Below, piece after piece: positions 16,396 through 25,242 of a stretch of 64,000 bases of DNA. The DNA lies in the NCBI RefSeq assembly GCF_021271205.1, contig NZ_JAIWKS010000004.1, positions 1 to 64,000 on the forward strand. Reading direction: 5' to 3'. Both the position numbers and the translations under genes were made by a program. This DNA comes from Pseudomonas uvaldensis (lineage in GTDB: Bacteria > Pseudomonadota > Gammaproteobacteria > Pseudomonadales > Pseudomonadaceae). The notes beneath the pieces were generated by a model, which saw nothing but the letters and a program-made list of their open reading frames with translations, made no database searches and was not told the DNA's origin. Positions within the stretch are counted from its first letter, which is position 1. The number at the start of each line of letters is the position of its first letter.

Positions 16396-19300
16396 ATGTC
16401 GCTGTCCAGCGGGCTGATTGCCGTTGTTGCCCTGGCCTATATGGCCATCATGTTCGCCATCGCCTTCTACGGCGACCGGCGCAGTACGCCGTTGCCCCCC
16501 CGGGTCCGGGCCTGGGTCTACAGCCTGTCGCTGGCGGTTTACTGCACCAGTTGGACCTTCTTTGGCGCGGTGGGCCAGGCCGCCGAGCAGCTCTGGTCGT
16601 TCCTGCCGATCTATCTCGGGCCGATTCTGTTGCTGGTGCTGGCGCCCTGGGTCTTGCAGAAGATGGTGATGATCAGCAAGCAGGAGAACATTACCTCCAT
16701 CGCCGACTTCATCGCCGCCCGCTACGGCAAATCCCAATCCCTGGCCATCGTGATCGCTCTGATCTGCCTGGTCGGCGTGCTGCCCTACATTGCCTTGCAG
16801 CTCAAGGGCATCGTGCTGGGGGTGAACCTGCTGATCGGCGCCGGCGCCGACGCCATGGGCACCCGCGCTCAGGACACCGCATTGATCGTCTCGCTGATCC
16901 TGGCGTTGTTCACCATCGTGTTCGGGACCCGCAACCTGGACGCCACCGAACACCACCGCGGCATGGTGCTGGCGATTGCGTTCGAATCCCTGGTCAAGCT
17001 GCTCGCCTTCCTCGCGGTGGGCGCTTTCGTGACGTTTGGCCTTTACGACGGCTTCGACGACCTGTTCAGCCAGGCGATGCTCGCGCCGCGGCTGGAGGAG
17101 TACTGGAAGGAAACCATCAACTGGCCGTCCATGGTGGTGCAGACCGGCGTGGCGATGATGGCGATCATCTGTTTGCCACGGCAATTCCACGTGACCGTGG
17201 TCGAGAACATCGAACCCCAGGACCTGCGTCTGGCCAAATGGGTATTCCCCGCCTACCTGGCCCTGGCCGCCCTGTTCGTGGTGCCCATCGCTCTCGCCGG
17301 GCAAATGATGCTGCCCAGCTCGGTATTGCCGGATTCGTTCGTCATCAGCCTGCCCCTGGCCCAGGCCCATCCGTCGCTGGCAGTGCTGGCGTTCATCGGC
17401 GGCGCCTCGGCCGCCACCGGCATGGTGATCGTGGCAAGTGTCGCGCTCTCCACCATGGTGTCCAACGACATGCTGCTGCCCTGGCTGCTACGGCACAACA
17501 ATGCCGAACGGCCGTTCGAAGTATTCCGTCAGTGGATGCTCTCGGTTCGCCGGGTCAGCATCGTGGTAATCCTGTTGCTGGCCTATGTCAGCTACCGGTT
17601 GCTGGGCTCGACAGCAAGCCTGGCGACCATCGGCCAGATCGCCTTCGCCGCCGTGACTCAACTGGCGCCCGCCATGCTGGGGGCGTTGTATTGGAAGCAG
17701 GCCAACCGCCGCGGGGTGTTCGCCGGCCTCGCCGCTGGGATCTTCCTGTGGTTCTACACGTTGGTGTTACCGATTGCGGCCCATAGCCTGGGCTGGTCGC
17801 TGAACAGCTTTCCTGGGCTGGCCTGGCTGCATGGCAATCCGCTGAGCCTGCCCATCAGCCCACTGACTCAAGGCGTTGTGCTGTCCCTGGCGGGCAACTT
17901 CAGTCTGTTCGCCTGGGTTTCCGTATTGTCACGCACGCGGGTGTCGGAGCACTGGCAGGCCGGACGGTTCATCGGCCAAGAGATCAGCGCTCGACCCAAC
18001 GCCCGTTCGATGCTGGCGGTGCAGATCGAAGACCTGCTGCAACTGGCCGCCCGCTTCGTCGGCGAGGAGCGGGCGCGCCAGAGCTTCATCCGCTTTGCTT
18101 ATCGCCAGGGCAAGGGATTCAACCCGAACCAGAATGCCGACAGCGAATGGATCGCCCACACCGAACGCCTGCTGGCGGGTGTACTGGGGGCCTCGTCCAC
18201 CCGGGCCGTGGTAAAGGCCGCGATCGAAGGCCGGGAGATGCAACTCGAAGATGTCGTGCGCATCGCGGACGAAGCGTCGGAGGTGCTGCAATTCAACCGA
18301 GCCCTTCTGCAAGGCGCCATCGAGAACATCACCCAGGGCATCAGCGTGGTGGACCAGTCCCTGAGGCTGGTGGCCTGGAATCGCCGCTACCTGGAACTGT
18401 TCAACTATCCGGACGGCTTGATCAGTGTCGGCCGGCCGATTGCTGACATCATCCGCTATAACGCTGAACGCGGTCTCTGTGGACCGGGCGAGGCGGAGGT
18501 CCACGTCGCCCGAAGACTGCACTGGATGCGCCAGGGCCGGGCCCACACATCCGAACGCTTGTTCCCCAACGGTCGGGTGATCGAGCTGATCGGCAACCCG
18601 ATGCCCGGCGGCGGTTTCGTCATGAGTTTCACTGACATCACCGCCTTCCGCGAAGCCGAACACGCCCTGACCGCGGCCAACGAAGGACTGGAACAACGTG
18701 TGGCCGAACGGACCCGGGAATTGTCTCAACTGAACCTGGCCCTGACCGAAGCCAAGAGTACGGCCGAAGCGGCCTATCAGTCCAAGACCCGCTTCCTGGC
18801 CGCCGTCAGTCATGACTTGATGCAACCCCTCAACGCCGCTCGCCTGTTTTCCGCCGCCCTGTCCCATCAGCACGAAAGCCTGCCGAGCGAAGCCCGGCAA
18901 CTCGTACAGCACCTCGACAGCTCATTGCGCTCGGCCGAAGACCTGATCACCGACCTGCTGGACATTTCCCGCCTGGAAAACGGCAAGATCAATCCCGACC
19001 GCCAGCCGTTCGCACTGAACGAGCTGTTCGATATCCTCGGTGCCGAATTCACGGTACTGGCCCGGGAACAGGGCCTGAAGTTCCGGGTACGCGGTTCTCG
19101 TCTGCGGGTCGACAGCGACATCAAATTGCTGCGTCGCGTCCTGCAGAACTTCCTGACCAACGCCTTCCGCTATGCCAAGGGGCCGGTGCTGCTGGGGGCG
19201 CGTCGGCGTAATGGCGAATTGTGCCTGGAGGTCTGGGATCGCGGCCCCGGCATCGCCGAAGACAAGCAACAAGTCATCTTCGAAGAATTCAAACGATTGG

Positions 19301-19866
19301 ACAGCCATCAGACCCGGGCCGAAAAAGGCCTCGGCCTGGGCCTGGCGATTGCAGACGGGCTATGCCGGGTACTGGGTCATACGTTGCGCGTGCGCTCCTG
19401 GCCGGGACGCGGCAGCGTGTTCAGCGTCAGCGTACCGTTGGCCCGCACGCAGACCGCCGTGCCCAGCACCGTCGTCGAACCCAACGGCCTCTTGGCAAAC
19501 GGAGCCCAGGTGCTGTGTGTCGATAACGAAGACAGCATCCTGATCGGCATGAACAGCCTGCTGACGCGCTGGGGTTGTCAGGTCCGGACAGCGCGTAACC
19601 GTGATGAATGCGAGCGCTGGCTGGCCCAGGGCGGGCGGCCACAACTGGCCCTGGTGGATTTCCATCTGGACGATGGCGAGACCGGTACTGAGTTGATGGC
19701 CTGGCTGCGTACACGCATGGGGGAACCGGTGCCTGGAGTGGTGATCAGTGCCGATGGTCGGCCGGAAACCGTGGCCCAGGTGCACGCCGCGGGCCTGGAT
19801 TACCTGGCCAAACCGGTGAAGCCGGCGGCGCTGAGGGCCTTGTTGAGTCGGCATTTGCCGTTGTAG
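16396..19866 (+). CDS. SSSF-PAS-histidine kinase-REC hybrid sensor
   Basis: A 1156-residue hybrid kinase. Residues 1-~500 are a 13-helix sodium:solute symporter domain (TSWTFFGAVGQAAEQLWSFL, CLPRQFHVTVVENI, ASAATGMVIVASVALSTMVS). About 640-760 is a PAS domain (NITQGISVVDQSLRLVAWNR). A coiled coil leads to the HisKA domain with His806 (FLAAVSHDLMQPLNAARL), then an HATPase with NAFRYAKG and GLGLGLAIADGL. The receiver domain has Asp1088 and Lys1139 (LDYLAKPVK). It resembles CbrA and the P. aeruginosa PA3271 type of kinase, where the transporter-like domain is thought to couple substrate flux to signalling. The ATG at 16396 follows GGGAG. No cognate regulator is adjacent. Confidence 0.92.
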   Translation: MSLSSGLIAVVALAYMAIMFAIAFYGDRRSTPLPPRVRAWVYSLSLAVYCTSWTFFGAVGQAAEQLWSFLPIYLGPILLLVLAPWVLQKMVMISKQENITSIADFIAARYGKSQSLAIVIALICLVGVLPYIALQLKGIVLGVNLLIGAGADAMGTRAQDTALIVSLILALFTIVFGTRNLDATEHHRGMVLAIAFESLVKLLAFLAVGAFVTFGLYDGFDDLFSQAMLAPRLEEYWKETINWPSMVVQTGVAMMAIICLPRQFHVTVVENIEPQDLRLAKWVFPAYLALAALFVVPIALAGQMMLPSSVLPDSFVISLPLAQAHPSLAVLAFIGGASAATGMVIVASVALSTMVSNDMLLPWLLRHNNAERPFEVFRQWMLSVRRVSIVVILLLAYVSYRLLGSTASLATIGQIAFAAVTQLAPAMLGALYWKQANRRGVFAGLAAGIFLWFYTLVLPIAAHSLGWSLNSFPGLAWLHGNPLSLPISPLTQGVVLSLAGNFSLFAWVSVLSRTRVSEHWQAGRFIGQEISARPNARSMLAVQIEDLLQLAARFVGEERARQSFIRFAYRQGKGFNPNQNADSEWIAHTERLLAGVLGASSTRAVVKAAIEGREMQLEDVVRIADEASEVLQFNRALLQGAIENITQGISVVDQSLRLVAWNRRYLELFNYPDGLISVGRPIADIIRYNAERGLCGPGEAEVHVARRLHWMRQGRAHTSERLFPNGRVIELIGNPMPGGGFVMSFTDITAFREAEHALTAANEGLEQRVAERTRELSQLNLALTEAKSTAEAAYQSKTRFLAAVSHDLMQPLNAARLFSAALSHQHESLPSEARQLVQHLDSSLRSAEDLITDLLDISRLENGKINPDRQPFALNELFDILGAEFTVLAREQGLKFRVRGSRLRVDSDIKLLRRVLQNFLTNAFRYAKGPVLLGARRRNGELCLEVWDRGPGIAEDKQQVIFEEFKRLDSHQTRAEKGLGLGLAIADGLCRVLGHTLRVRSWPGRGSVFSVSVPLARTQTAVPSTVVEPNGLLANGAQVLCVDNEDSILIGMNSLLTRWGCQVRTARNRDECERWLAQGGRPQLALVDFHLDDGETGTELMAWLRTRMGEPVPGVVISADGRPETVAQVHAAGLDYLAKPVKPAALRALLSRHLPL

Positions 19867-19918
19867 GCGCCGGGGTTTCCGGCCGGACACCGAGCCTGTG
19901 GCGAGCCCAAGGGTTTGA

Positions 19919-21418
19919 TCAATCCTGGGCTTTTGCGGTTTCTTCCGACAACTCACGCAACCCATCCCCATCGGCCATCGCCCGTTCGAGCAGTTCAGTG
20001 GGCAGGCTCTTGCTGGCCCTGGCGCCGAGCAGTTTGAGCTGTTCGCTACGACTGATCAGGTTGCCACGCCCTTCCGTCAGTTTATTGCGCGCCGCACTGT
20101 AGGCCTTGTCCAGCTGCTGCAAGCGGCTTCCGATTTCGTCCAGATCCTGGATGAACAGTACGAACTTGTCGTACAGCCACCCTGCCCGCTCGGCGATTTC
20201 CCTGGCGTTCTGGCTCTGGCGCTCCTGCTTCCAAAGACTGTCGATCACCCGCAACGTCGCCAGCAGCGTGGTGGGACTGACAATCACGATGTTGCGGTCG
20301 AACGCTTCCTGGAACAGGTTCGGCTCGGCTTGCAAGGCAGCAGAAAATGCGGCTTCGATCGGCACGAACAGCAGGACGAAATCCAGGCTGTGCAAACCGT
20401 CCAGCCGCTTGTAATCCTTGCCGGCCAAGCCCTTGACGTGGGCCCGCAATGACGCAACGTGTTGCTTGAGCGCATGCAGGGCAATGGCATCGTCGTCGGC
20501 GCCCACATACTGTTGATAAGCCGTGAGACTGACCTTGGAATCGACCACCACCTGTTTGTCGCCGGGCAGATAAATCAGTACATCAGGCTGGAATCGTTCG
20601 CCGTCCGGCCCCTTCAGGCTGACCTGCGTCTGGTATTCACGGCCTTTCTCCAGACCCGCGTGTTCGAGCACCCGCTCCAGGATCAACTCGCCCCAGTTCC
20701 CCTGGGTCTTCTGGCCCTTGAGCGCTCGGGTGAGGTTGGTGGCTTCCTCGCTCAGGCGCAGGTTCAATTGCTGCAGACGCTCCAGCTCCTTGCCCAGGGA
20801 AAACCGCTCCCGTGCCTCGGCCTGATAGCTTTCTTCAACGCGTTTCTCGAAGGACTGGATGCGCTCTTTCAGCGGATCGAGCAACTGCCCCAAGCGCTGA
20901 TGACTGGTTTCGGCGAAGCGCTGCTCACGTTCGTCGAAGATTTTCCCTGCCAGCTCCGCGAATTGCGCACGCAGTTCGTCTCGCGAGCCTTGCAGGTCGT
21001 CCAAGCGCTGCTGATGGCTTTCCTGTTGCTCGCGCAACTCGGCCTGCAGGGACGCCGCCTGGGCGTCCAGACGACGCAATTCCGCTTCCTTGCCGGCACG
21101 TTCCAGGTTCCAGGCGTGAGCCGCGTCCCGGGAGTTGTCGCGCTCGATTTGCAGCAACTCGACCTCGCGGCGGGCAGCAGCAAGTTCTGCTTGCCTTACG
21201 GCATTGGCCTGGCTCAGGTCGCTGATTTCATCACGGCAGGCGTCGAGCTGGGCGTTCAGGCCATCATGAGCCATATGGGCCATGGCCAGGCGCTCTTCCA
21301 GCAACGCCAATTCCGTCTGCGCGGCACCGGCCTGGCGCTGCAGGTGCCAGGCCAATGCGAGCAGCGGCACCGCTGCGCCTGCCAGGCCAAACAACAGGCT
21401 GGTCAAATCCATAGCCAT
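19919..21418 (-). CDS. rmuC: DNA recombination protein RmuC
   Basis: A 499-residue protein. An N-terminal membrane helix (residues 5-25) is followed by a long coiled coil (about 30-190). A nuclease-fold RmuC domain then starts with KGQKTQGNWGELILERVLEH and continues through FQPDVLIYLPGDKQVVVDSK and LDFVLLFVPIEAAFSAALQ. RmuC limits inversions between short inverted repeats. The convergent kinase gene ends 52 bases from its stop. Confidence 0.95.
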   Translation of the reverse strand: MAMDLTSLLFGLAGAAVPLLALAWHLQRQAGAAQTELALLEERLAMAHMAHDGLNAQLDACRDEISDLSQANAVRQAELAAARREVELLQIERDNSRDAAHAWNLERAGKEAELRRLDAQAASLQAELREQQESHQQRLDDLQGSRDELRAQFAELAGKIFDEREQRFAETSHQRLGQLLDPLKERIQSFEKRVEESYQAEARERFSLGKELERLQQLNLRLSEEATNLTRALKGQKTQGNWGELILERVLEHAGLEKGREYQTQVSLKGPDGERFQPDVLIYLPGDKQVVVDSKVSLTAYQQYVGADDDAIALHALKQHVASLRAHVKGLAGKDYKRLDGLHSLDFVLLFVPIEAAFSAALQAEPNLFQEAFDRNIVIVSPTTLLATLRVIDSLWKQERQSQNAREIAERAGWLYDKFVLFIQDLDEIGSRLQQLDKAYSAARNKLTEGRGNLISRSEQLKLLGARASKSLPTELLERAMADGDGLRELSEETAKAQD

Positions 21419-21492
21419 GACAAATCCTGCCGGTCGAATAAAGCCCGAAGGTTAACCAAGCCGCTGTGGGTTGCCCAGTCGCGTCTACGATT

Positions 21493-21816
21493 TCATCCTT
21501 CTATTTCAGTCAGGGCCTGTTGTGCACGAGCGTCCCCGGCCCGGGCGGCCTGGCGCAACAAATCCTGGCCGATACGCCGGTCCCGGGCGTTACCGCACTC
21601 ACGACACATCAATTGCCCCAGGCGACTTTGCGCGGCCACCACGCCATCACGGGCCGGCTGCTTGAGCAAGCGCCCGGCAAGGTGTTTGACGCTGGGGCTT
21701 GTGCCAAGCCGTGGACTGTCGAGCAACCACTCGGCGACTCGCATCGATATACGCTTGGGAGAGGTAACACCACAGGGTGTGGAGGTAACAGCAGGTGATA
21801 CTGAGCGAAACTTCAT
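21493..21816 (-). CDS. small Sel1-repeat protein
   Basis: A 107-residue soluble protein. The C-terminal half carries one Sel1-like repeat pair (VVAAQSRLGQLMCRECGNAR and IGQDLLRQAARAGDARAQQA). The N-terminal half is basic (GVTSPKRISMRVAEWLLDSP). The ATG at 21816 is preferred, but an internal ATG at 21747 is possible and neither has a strong ribosome site. About 105 bases upstream lies copy B of the DnaA-box/AT-rich element. Function unknown. Confidence 0.7.
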   Translation of the reverse strand: MKFRSVSPAVTSTPCGVTSPKRISMRVAEWLLDSPRLGTSPSVKHLAGRLLKQPARDGVVAAQSRLGQLMCRECGNARDRRIGQDLLRQAARAGDARAQQALTEIEG

Positions 21817-21920
21817 AAAGCACTGTGGGACAGATCGGAAGGCGCGCCACTCTACTCCTTTTTTCGTGTGGGTAAAGTCGAAAAAAACCGGCACGCCCGT
21901 CCTAGAGCAAGTGCTTGGGA

Positions 21921-22052
21921 CAATCCACAGAAGCTGTGGATAACTCAGTGGACAACCCCCCCTTAATGGGTCGTAAGCCCTGTAGGACGGGGCCTGCGCT
22001 CAAACTGACGATTTTTTCACCAGTAAAAAAAACCGATGTTTTTCATTGACTT
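21921..22052. repeat. DnaA-box/AT-rich intergenic element, copy B
   Basis: A TGTGGATAA box (21935-21943) with a degenerate inverted partner CAATCCACA (21921-21929) is followed, about 70 bases on, by a T6-spacer-A8 tract ending in CATTGACTT (22044-22052). Length and order match copy A at 3486-3618. As with copy A, the box end points to a minus-strand gene start, here the small Sel1 gene. Confidence 0.6.
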
Positions 22053-22400
22053 AAATTTTGGATACAGGCAGCCACCCGGGATTGTTTCGACGTGACAGTC
22101 ACATGACAGCTATCGCCACGAGTGTGCACAAGTAACATCGAAAAGGTTATATCGCTGCTTTTTTTTGGTGCGTTTGCATACGCGCCACGGTCGCAAAGCG
22201 CTCGCCTTCTATCGTGCGAACCTGGTGCCTGTGTCCCAAAGAACAGGGTCAAGCGCCCCAGATGTCGCCGGTTGGAGATTTCTTGATCAACAGTCTTCCT
22301 TTTTGCGGATTGATTCGTTACTATCCGCGCCGTTAGTACCAAGCTGAAAATCAATTCCGGGTCAAACGCTTCGCATACGGTCGCCAGCCCCAAGGGCAGC

Positions 22401-22667
22401 CTACCGATGGAAGAGACCGGACCCCTCGATGGTTTCCAGGTAAGATTCGCAACCGCACGGCCTTTGATCGATTACAAAGGTGTCGCCAGGTTCCTTACTC
22501 TGACCGAACCAGCCTGTAAATTGATCAGGATCTTCACCCTGGGCCCAGAACCTCTGCCCTTGATGTGTCGCCTGCCCTCCTAAGTACCTACCTGCCGGCC
22601 CAAGCGCGCACCTTTTACAGCGCTCGAACTGGCTGCTTTGTTCCAGTCGGGTTCTTCGTTCGACCAA
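22401..22667 (-). CDS. possible small Cys-containing protein (weak)
   Basis: An 88-residue reading frame with unusually balanced composition for a chance ORF. It has a CxxC pair (FERCKRCALG), then WAQGEDPDQFTGWFGQSKEP, GDTFVIDQRPCGCESYLETI and a TAG stop. Its start is TTG with no good ribosome site, and codon usage is less GC3-rich than in neighbours (TTA, AGG, GTA, AGT are used). It could be a recently acquired gene, a decayed remnant, or chance. I recognise no family. Confidence 0.3.
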   Translation of the reverse strand: MVERRTRLEQSSQFERCKRCALGPAGRYLGGQATHQGQRFWAQGEDPDQFTGWFGQSKEPGDTFVIDQRPCGCESYLETIEGSGLFHR

Positions 22668-22680
22668 TGGTGGTCGACGT

Positions 22681-22718
22681 TACTGGAACGTTTTAACGTT
22701 GCACGGTTCTTAACCGTG
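22681..22718 (+). promoter_or_regulatory. palindromic sites upstream of the 74-residue gene
   Basis: AACGTTTTAACGTT (about 22687-22700) is a perfect palindrome. It is followed at once by CACGGTT-CTT-AACCGTG (22702-22718), a 7-bp perfect stem with a three-base loop. Together they occupy the leader 24 bases ahead of the start codon and may be operator or leader structure. Confidence 0.5.
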
Positions 22719-22741
22719 TCATTTGTAGGAACACCCATAAC

Positions 22742-22966
22742 ATGTCGACTCAAATCCAGACACAGGATGCCATCCGCACCCTCACCAACGCCTTCGCTCC
22801 AATGAACTGCCTGATCCTGGCCGCTCGCAAAGGCTGTTTCAGCTTCACGCTGGTCAACGAACATGGCATCGCCCGTCACAGCGAGCGCCTTTATCCAGAC
22901 CAATACTCCAGCGCAGAACCACTGCAGGCTGTGATCGAGCGTACTCGTCAGGCCTTGGTTGCCTGA
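22742..22966 (+). CDS. conserved small protein, 74 residues
   Basis: A small soluble protein (MSTQIQTQDAIRTLTNAFAP onward) with a beta-rich centre (LILAARKGCFSFTLVNEHGI) and a helical end. It matches no named family I can assign. It is clearly a gene: TAGGA precedes the ATG by about ten bases, codon usage is normal, and a strong terminator follows 20 bases after the stop. Its leader has two palindromes, which suggests tight regulation. Confidence 0.75.
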   Translation: MSTQIQTQDAIRTLTNAFAPMNCLILAARKGCFSFTLVNEHGIARHSERLYPDQYSSAEPLQAVIERTRQALVA

Positions 22967-22985
22967 GGCGCCAGCGAGCTGAAAG

Positions 22986-23019
22986 AAAACGCCCCGCCCT
23001 GAAAAAGCGGGGCTTTTTA
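22986..23019 (+). terminator. intrinsic terminator
   Basis: The stem GCCCCGC/GCGGGGC (22991-22997 with 23007-23013) is followed by TTTTT. It ends the 74-residue gene. Confidence 0.85.
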
Positions 23020-23241
23020 TTGCCTGGAAATGGCGCAGGAAAGCGAAGCGGCTTAAGCACCAAGGGGTATAAGGTTTATAACCCTTTGCTGAAGATGTTT
23101 TAAAAACAGTCCTTTACAGCGGGAATATCACACTACACTTCAAGTCAAGCGGCATGATCCGCTTCCGGCGGAGCCTGAACCGACCCACCGCTGCCAAGCC
23201 CACACCTTCAGGCTTCGCCCCTTTCACGTTTCGAGGGTTTT

Positions 23242-23724
23242 ATGGGTATCGCTGCCAGCGAACTGTGTCGATATGTGATCCGCCCCACGCTCCTCTACCT
23301 GGGGAGCCACAGTGCCACGGCGGAATCCCTCTTGTTGGGAATCGCCGCCAGCCAATCCGCCTTGGGTTCTGCCCTGCATGACCGTCGCGGGCATGGTTTG
23401 TACCGCATTCCCGAACCTCGCCATCGTGCTCTCTGGGATCATTACCTGGCGCGGGATCCGGAACGCGCCAGCCTGGTACGTGGTCTTGCCAGCCAGCATG
23501 CTTTTCTCAGCGGCCCCCACCTCGAATTGACCGTCAACCTTCGCTACGCCACCGCCATCGCATGGCTATTGGTGGAAGAACAAAACACTCCACTTCCGGA
23601 AGCCGACGATCTGCTGGGTATGGCGCGGATCTGGCGCCATACCTTTCATCCCCAAGGGCGCCTGAGGGATTTCACGTGCGCCTGGCAAAAATGTGTGTGC
23701 CCTTTGAATCAGGTCGCTTGCTGA
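23242..23724 (+). CDS. conserved hypothetical protein
   Basis: A 160-residue protein beginning MGIAASELCRYVIRPTLLYL. The core LLLGIAASQSALGSALHDRR, GHGLYRIPEPRHRALWDHYL and ELTVNLRYATAIAWLLVEEQ gives a compact helical protein. The HDRRGHGLYRIP stretch is reminiscent of small lysozyme-like or phage-structural proteins, but no catalytic motif is certain. The start ATG follows CGAGGG. It stands alone ahead of the FadL-like porin. Function unknown. Confidence 0.75.
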   Translation: MGIAASELCRYVIRPTLLYLGSHSATAESLLLGIAASQSALGSALHDRRGHGLYRIPEPRHRALWDHYLARDPERASLVRGLASQHAFLSGPHLELTVNLRYATAIAWLLVEEQNTPLPEADDLLGMARIWRHTFHPQGRLRDFTCAWQKCVCPLNQVAC

Positions 23725-23867
23725 ACGGGAATTGTAAAGTTCCGGTGTTGGTAGCGATTTTGGTCGGATTGTCCTACAAAACCGCTCTAAATCAAGCAAT
23801 ACAGGCTATAGCGCTTGACCGAAAATGTTGGTAGTTTTTGCCCCGGTGATCACCTGGAGTTCTAACA

Positions 23868-25154
23868 ATGAAAAAAATGATGCTCAAAACCACCCTTGGC
23901 CTTGCCGTTACCTTGGCATCCACTCAGCTCTTCGCCAGTGGTTTCGCCTTGAACGAACAAAGCATCAGTGGCATGGGCACTGGCTTCGCAGGTCGTTCCT
24001 CTTCTGCCGATGATGCAAGTACCGTGTTCGGCAACCCTGCCGGCATGTCGCGCCTCAAGCGCCAGCAAGTGACTGGCGGTTTTGCCGCTATCGACGCTTC
24101 CACCGATATCAACGATACCAGCGGTACCCGTTCCGGCACCAACAAAGGCGACATGGTCCCGCTCACCGGTGTTCCTATGGGCTATTACGTCAAGCCTATC
24201 GATGACCAATGGACCTTCGGCCTGGGCGTTTATGCGCCATTTGGCCTGATCACTGACTATGAAAGCAGCTTCCAGGGTCAAAACTTCGGCAGCAAAAGCG
24301 AAGTAAAAGTCGTTACCTTCCAGCCGACAGTCAGCTATGCCTTCAACGACAAGGTATCGATTGGTTTCGGTCCGACTATCAACCGTATTTCCGGTAAGTT
24401 GGAATCAACTTTGAATTTGCCTTTGGGCGCTCCGCTCAATGGCGATAACAATGTCACCATCAAGGGCGATGACATTGGCTATGGCTACAATATCGGCCTG
24501 TTGGTCCAGGCGACCGACACTACTCGTGTCGGCCTGACCTACCACTCCAAAGTCAAGTACAAGCTCGAAGGTCATACTGAAGTCAACCCAGGCGCTGGCA
24601 TTCCTGGCGTAATCCTGAGCGGCGCGAAGTATGACGCTTCGCTGGACATCACCACGCCTGAATCGGTGGACTTTTCGGTCACCCAGCAAATCAATGATGC
24701 CTGGACCGTTTATGCGGGCAGCACATGGACTCGCTGGAGCCGCCTGAAAGACATTACCGTGCAAAACGACGGTACTGAAACTGGCGGCGGTTTGGTGAAC
24801 CCTCAACTCGGCACCATTACCGAAGAACAGAACTGGCACGACACCTGGGCCTACGCCATCGGTACCTCCTACCAGTTGAACAAACAGTGGGTGCTGCGTA
24901 CCGGCCTGACCTTCGACCAGTCGCCTACCAACAATACCGACCGCTCGCCACGTATCCCTACCGGTGACCGGACCATCTTCAGCCTGGGTGCCGGCTGGAG
25001 CCCGACCGAAGACCTGACTATCGACGTGGCTTATTCCTACCTCAAGGAAGAAAAAGTCAGCGTCAACCGTACCAACGCGCTAGGCCAGGCCTATAGCGCC
25101 GAGTATGAAAACAGCGCAAACGGTTTTGGTGTTGGCGCAACCTACCGCTTCTGA
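23868..25154 (+). CDS. FadL/TodX-type outer-membrane porin
   Basis: A 428-residue outer-membrane protein. A signal peptide is cleaved after about residue 24 (LASTQLFA-SG). The mature N-terminus SGFALNEQSISGMGTGFAGR and GNPAGMSRLKRQQVTGGF are the FadL/OmpP1 hatch signature. The C-terminus ends GFGVGATYRF, with the terminal aromatic residue needed for Bam assembly. The family takes up hydrophobic compounds such as long-chain fatty acids or aromatics. The ATG at 23868 follows GGAG. It is monocistronic and ends at a strong terminator. Fatty acid is the default substrate guess. Confidence 0.92.
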   Translation: MKKMMLKTTLGLAVTLASTQLFASGFALNEQSISGMGTGFAGRSSSADDASTVFGNPAGMSRLKRQQVTGGFAAIDASTDINDTSGTRSGTNKGDMVPLTGVPMGYYVKPIDDQWTFGLGVYAPFGLITDYESSFQGQNFGSKSEVKVVTFQPTVSYAFNDKVSIGFGPTINRISGKLESTLNLPLGAPLNGDNNVTIKGDDIGYGYNIGLLVQATDTTRVGLTYHSKVKYKLEGHTEVNPGAGIPGVILSGAKYDASLDITTPESVDFSVTQQINDAWTVYAGSTWTRWSRLKDITVQNDGTETGGGLVNPQLGTITEEQNWHDTWAYAIGTSYQLNKQWVLRTGLTFDQSPTNNTDRSPRIPTGDRTIFSLGAGWSPTEDLTIDVAYSYLKEEKVSVNRTNALGQAYSAEYENSANGFGVGATYRF

Positions 25155-25193
25155 TGATCCACGGCGCGCCTGAACCGCTCGCCGGCCGAAACG

Positions 25194-25231
25194 AAAAAAG
25201 CCCCGCGCTCTGCAAAGAGGCGGGGCTTTTT
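25194..25231. terminator. bidirectional intrinsic terminator
   Basis: GCCCCGC (25200-25206) pairs with GCGGGGC (25220-25226). It has an A-tract on the left and T5 on the right, so it can serve both the porin and the convergent glutathione peroxidase gene. Confidence 0.85.
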
Positions 25232-25242
25232 CGTGCCTGGAC

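Larger units (their letters stand above)
22053..22741. other. 689-base low-gene-density island
   Basis: No confident gene is visible. Base composition is more AT-rich than in neighbouring genes, and the usual third-position GC bias is absent from all frames. It contains the second half of the copy B surroundings, a candidate minus-strand small ORF (22401-22667) and the promoter region of the 74-residue gene at 22742. An unrecognised small RNA could lie here. Confidence 0.5.

Noticed and set aside
16195..17370. A 391-codon minus-strand frame over the hybrid kinase
   Set aside because: Antisense to conserved SSSF helices and crosses a REP pair.
22043..22393. 116-codon minus-strand frame in the low-GC island
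   Set aside because: No ribosome site, no recognisable pattern, overlaps the AT-rich element; weaker than the 22401-22667 frame.
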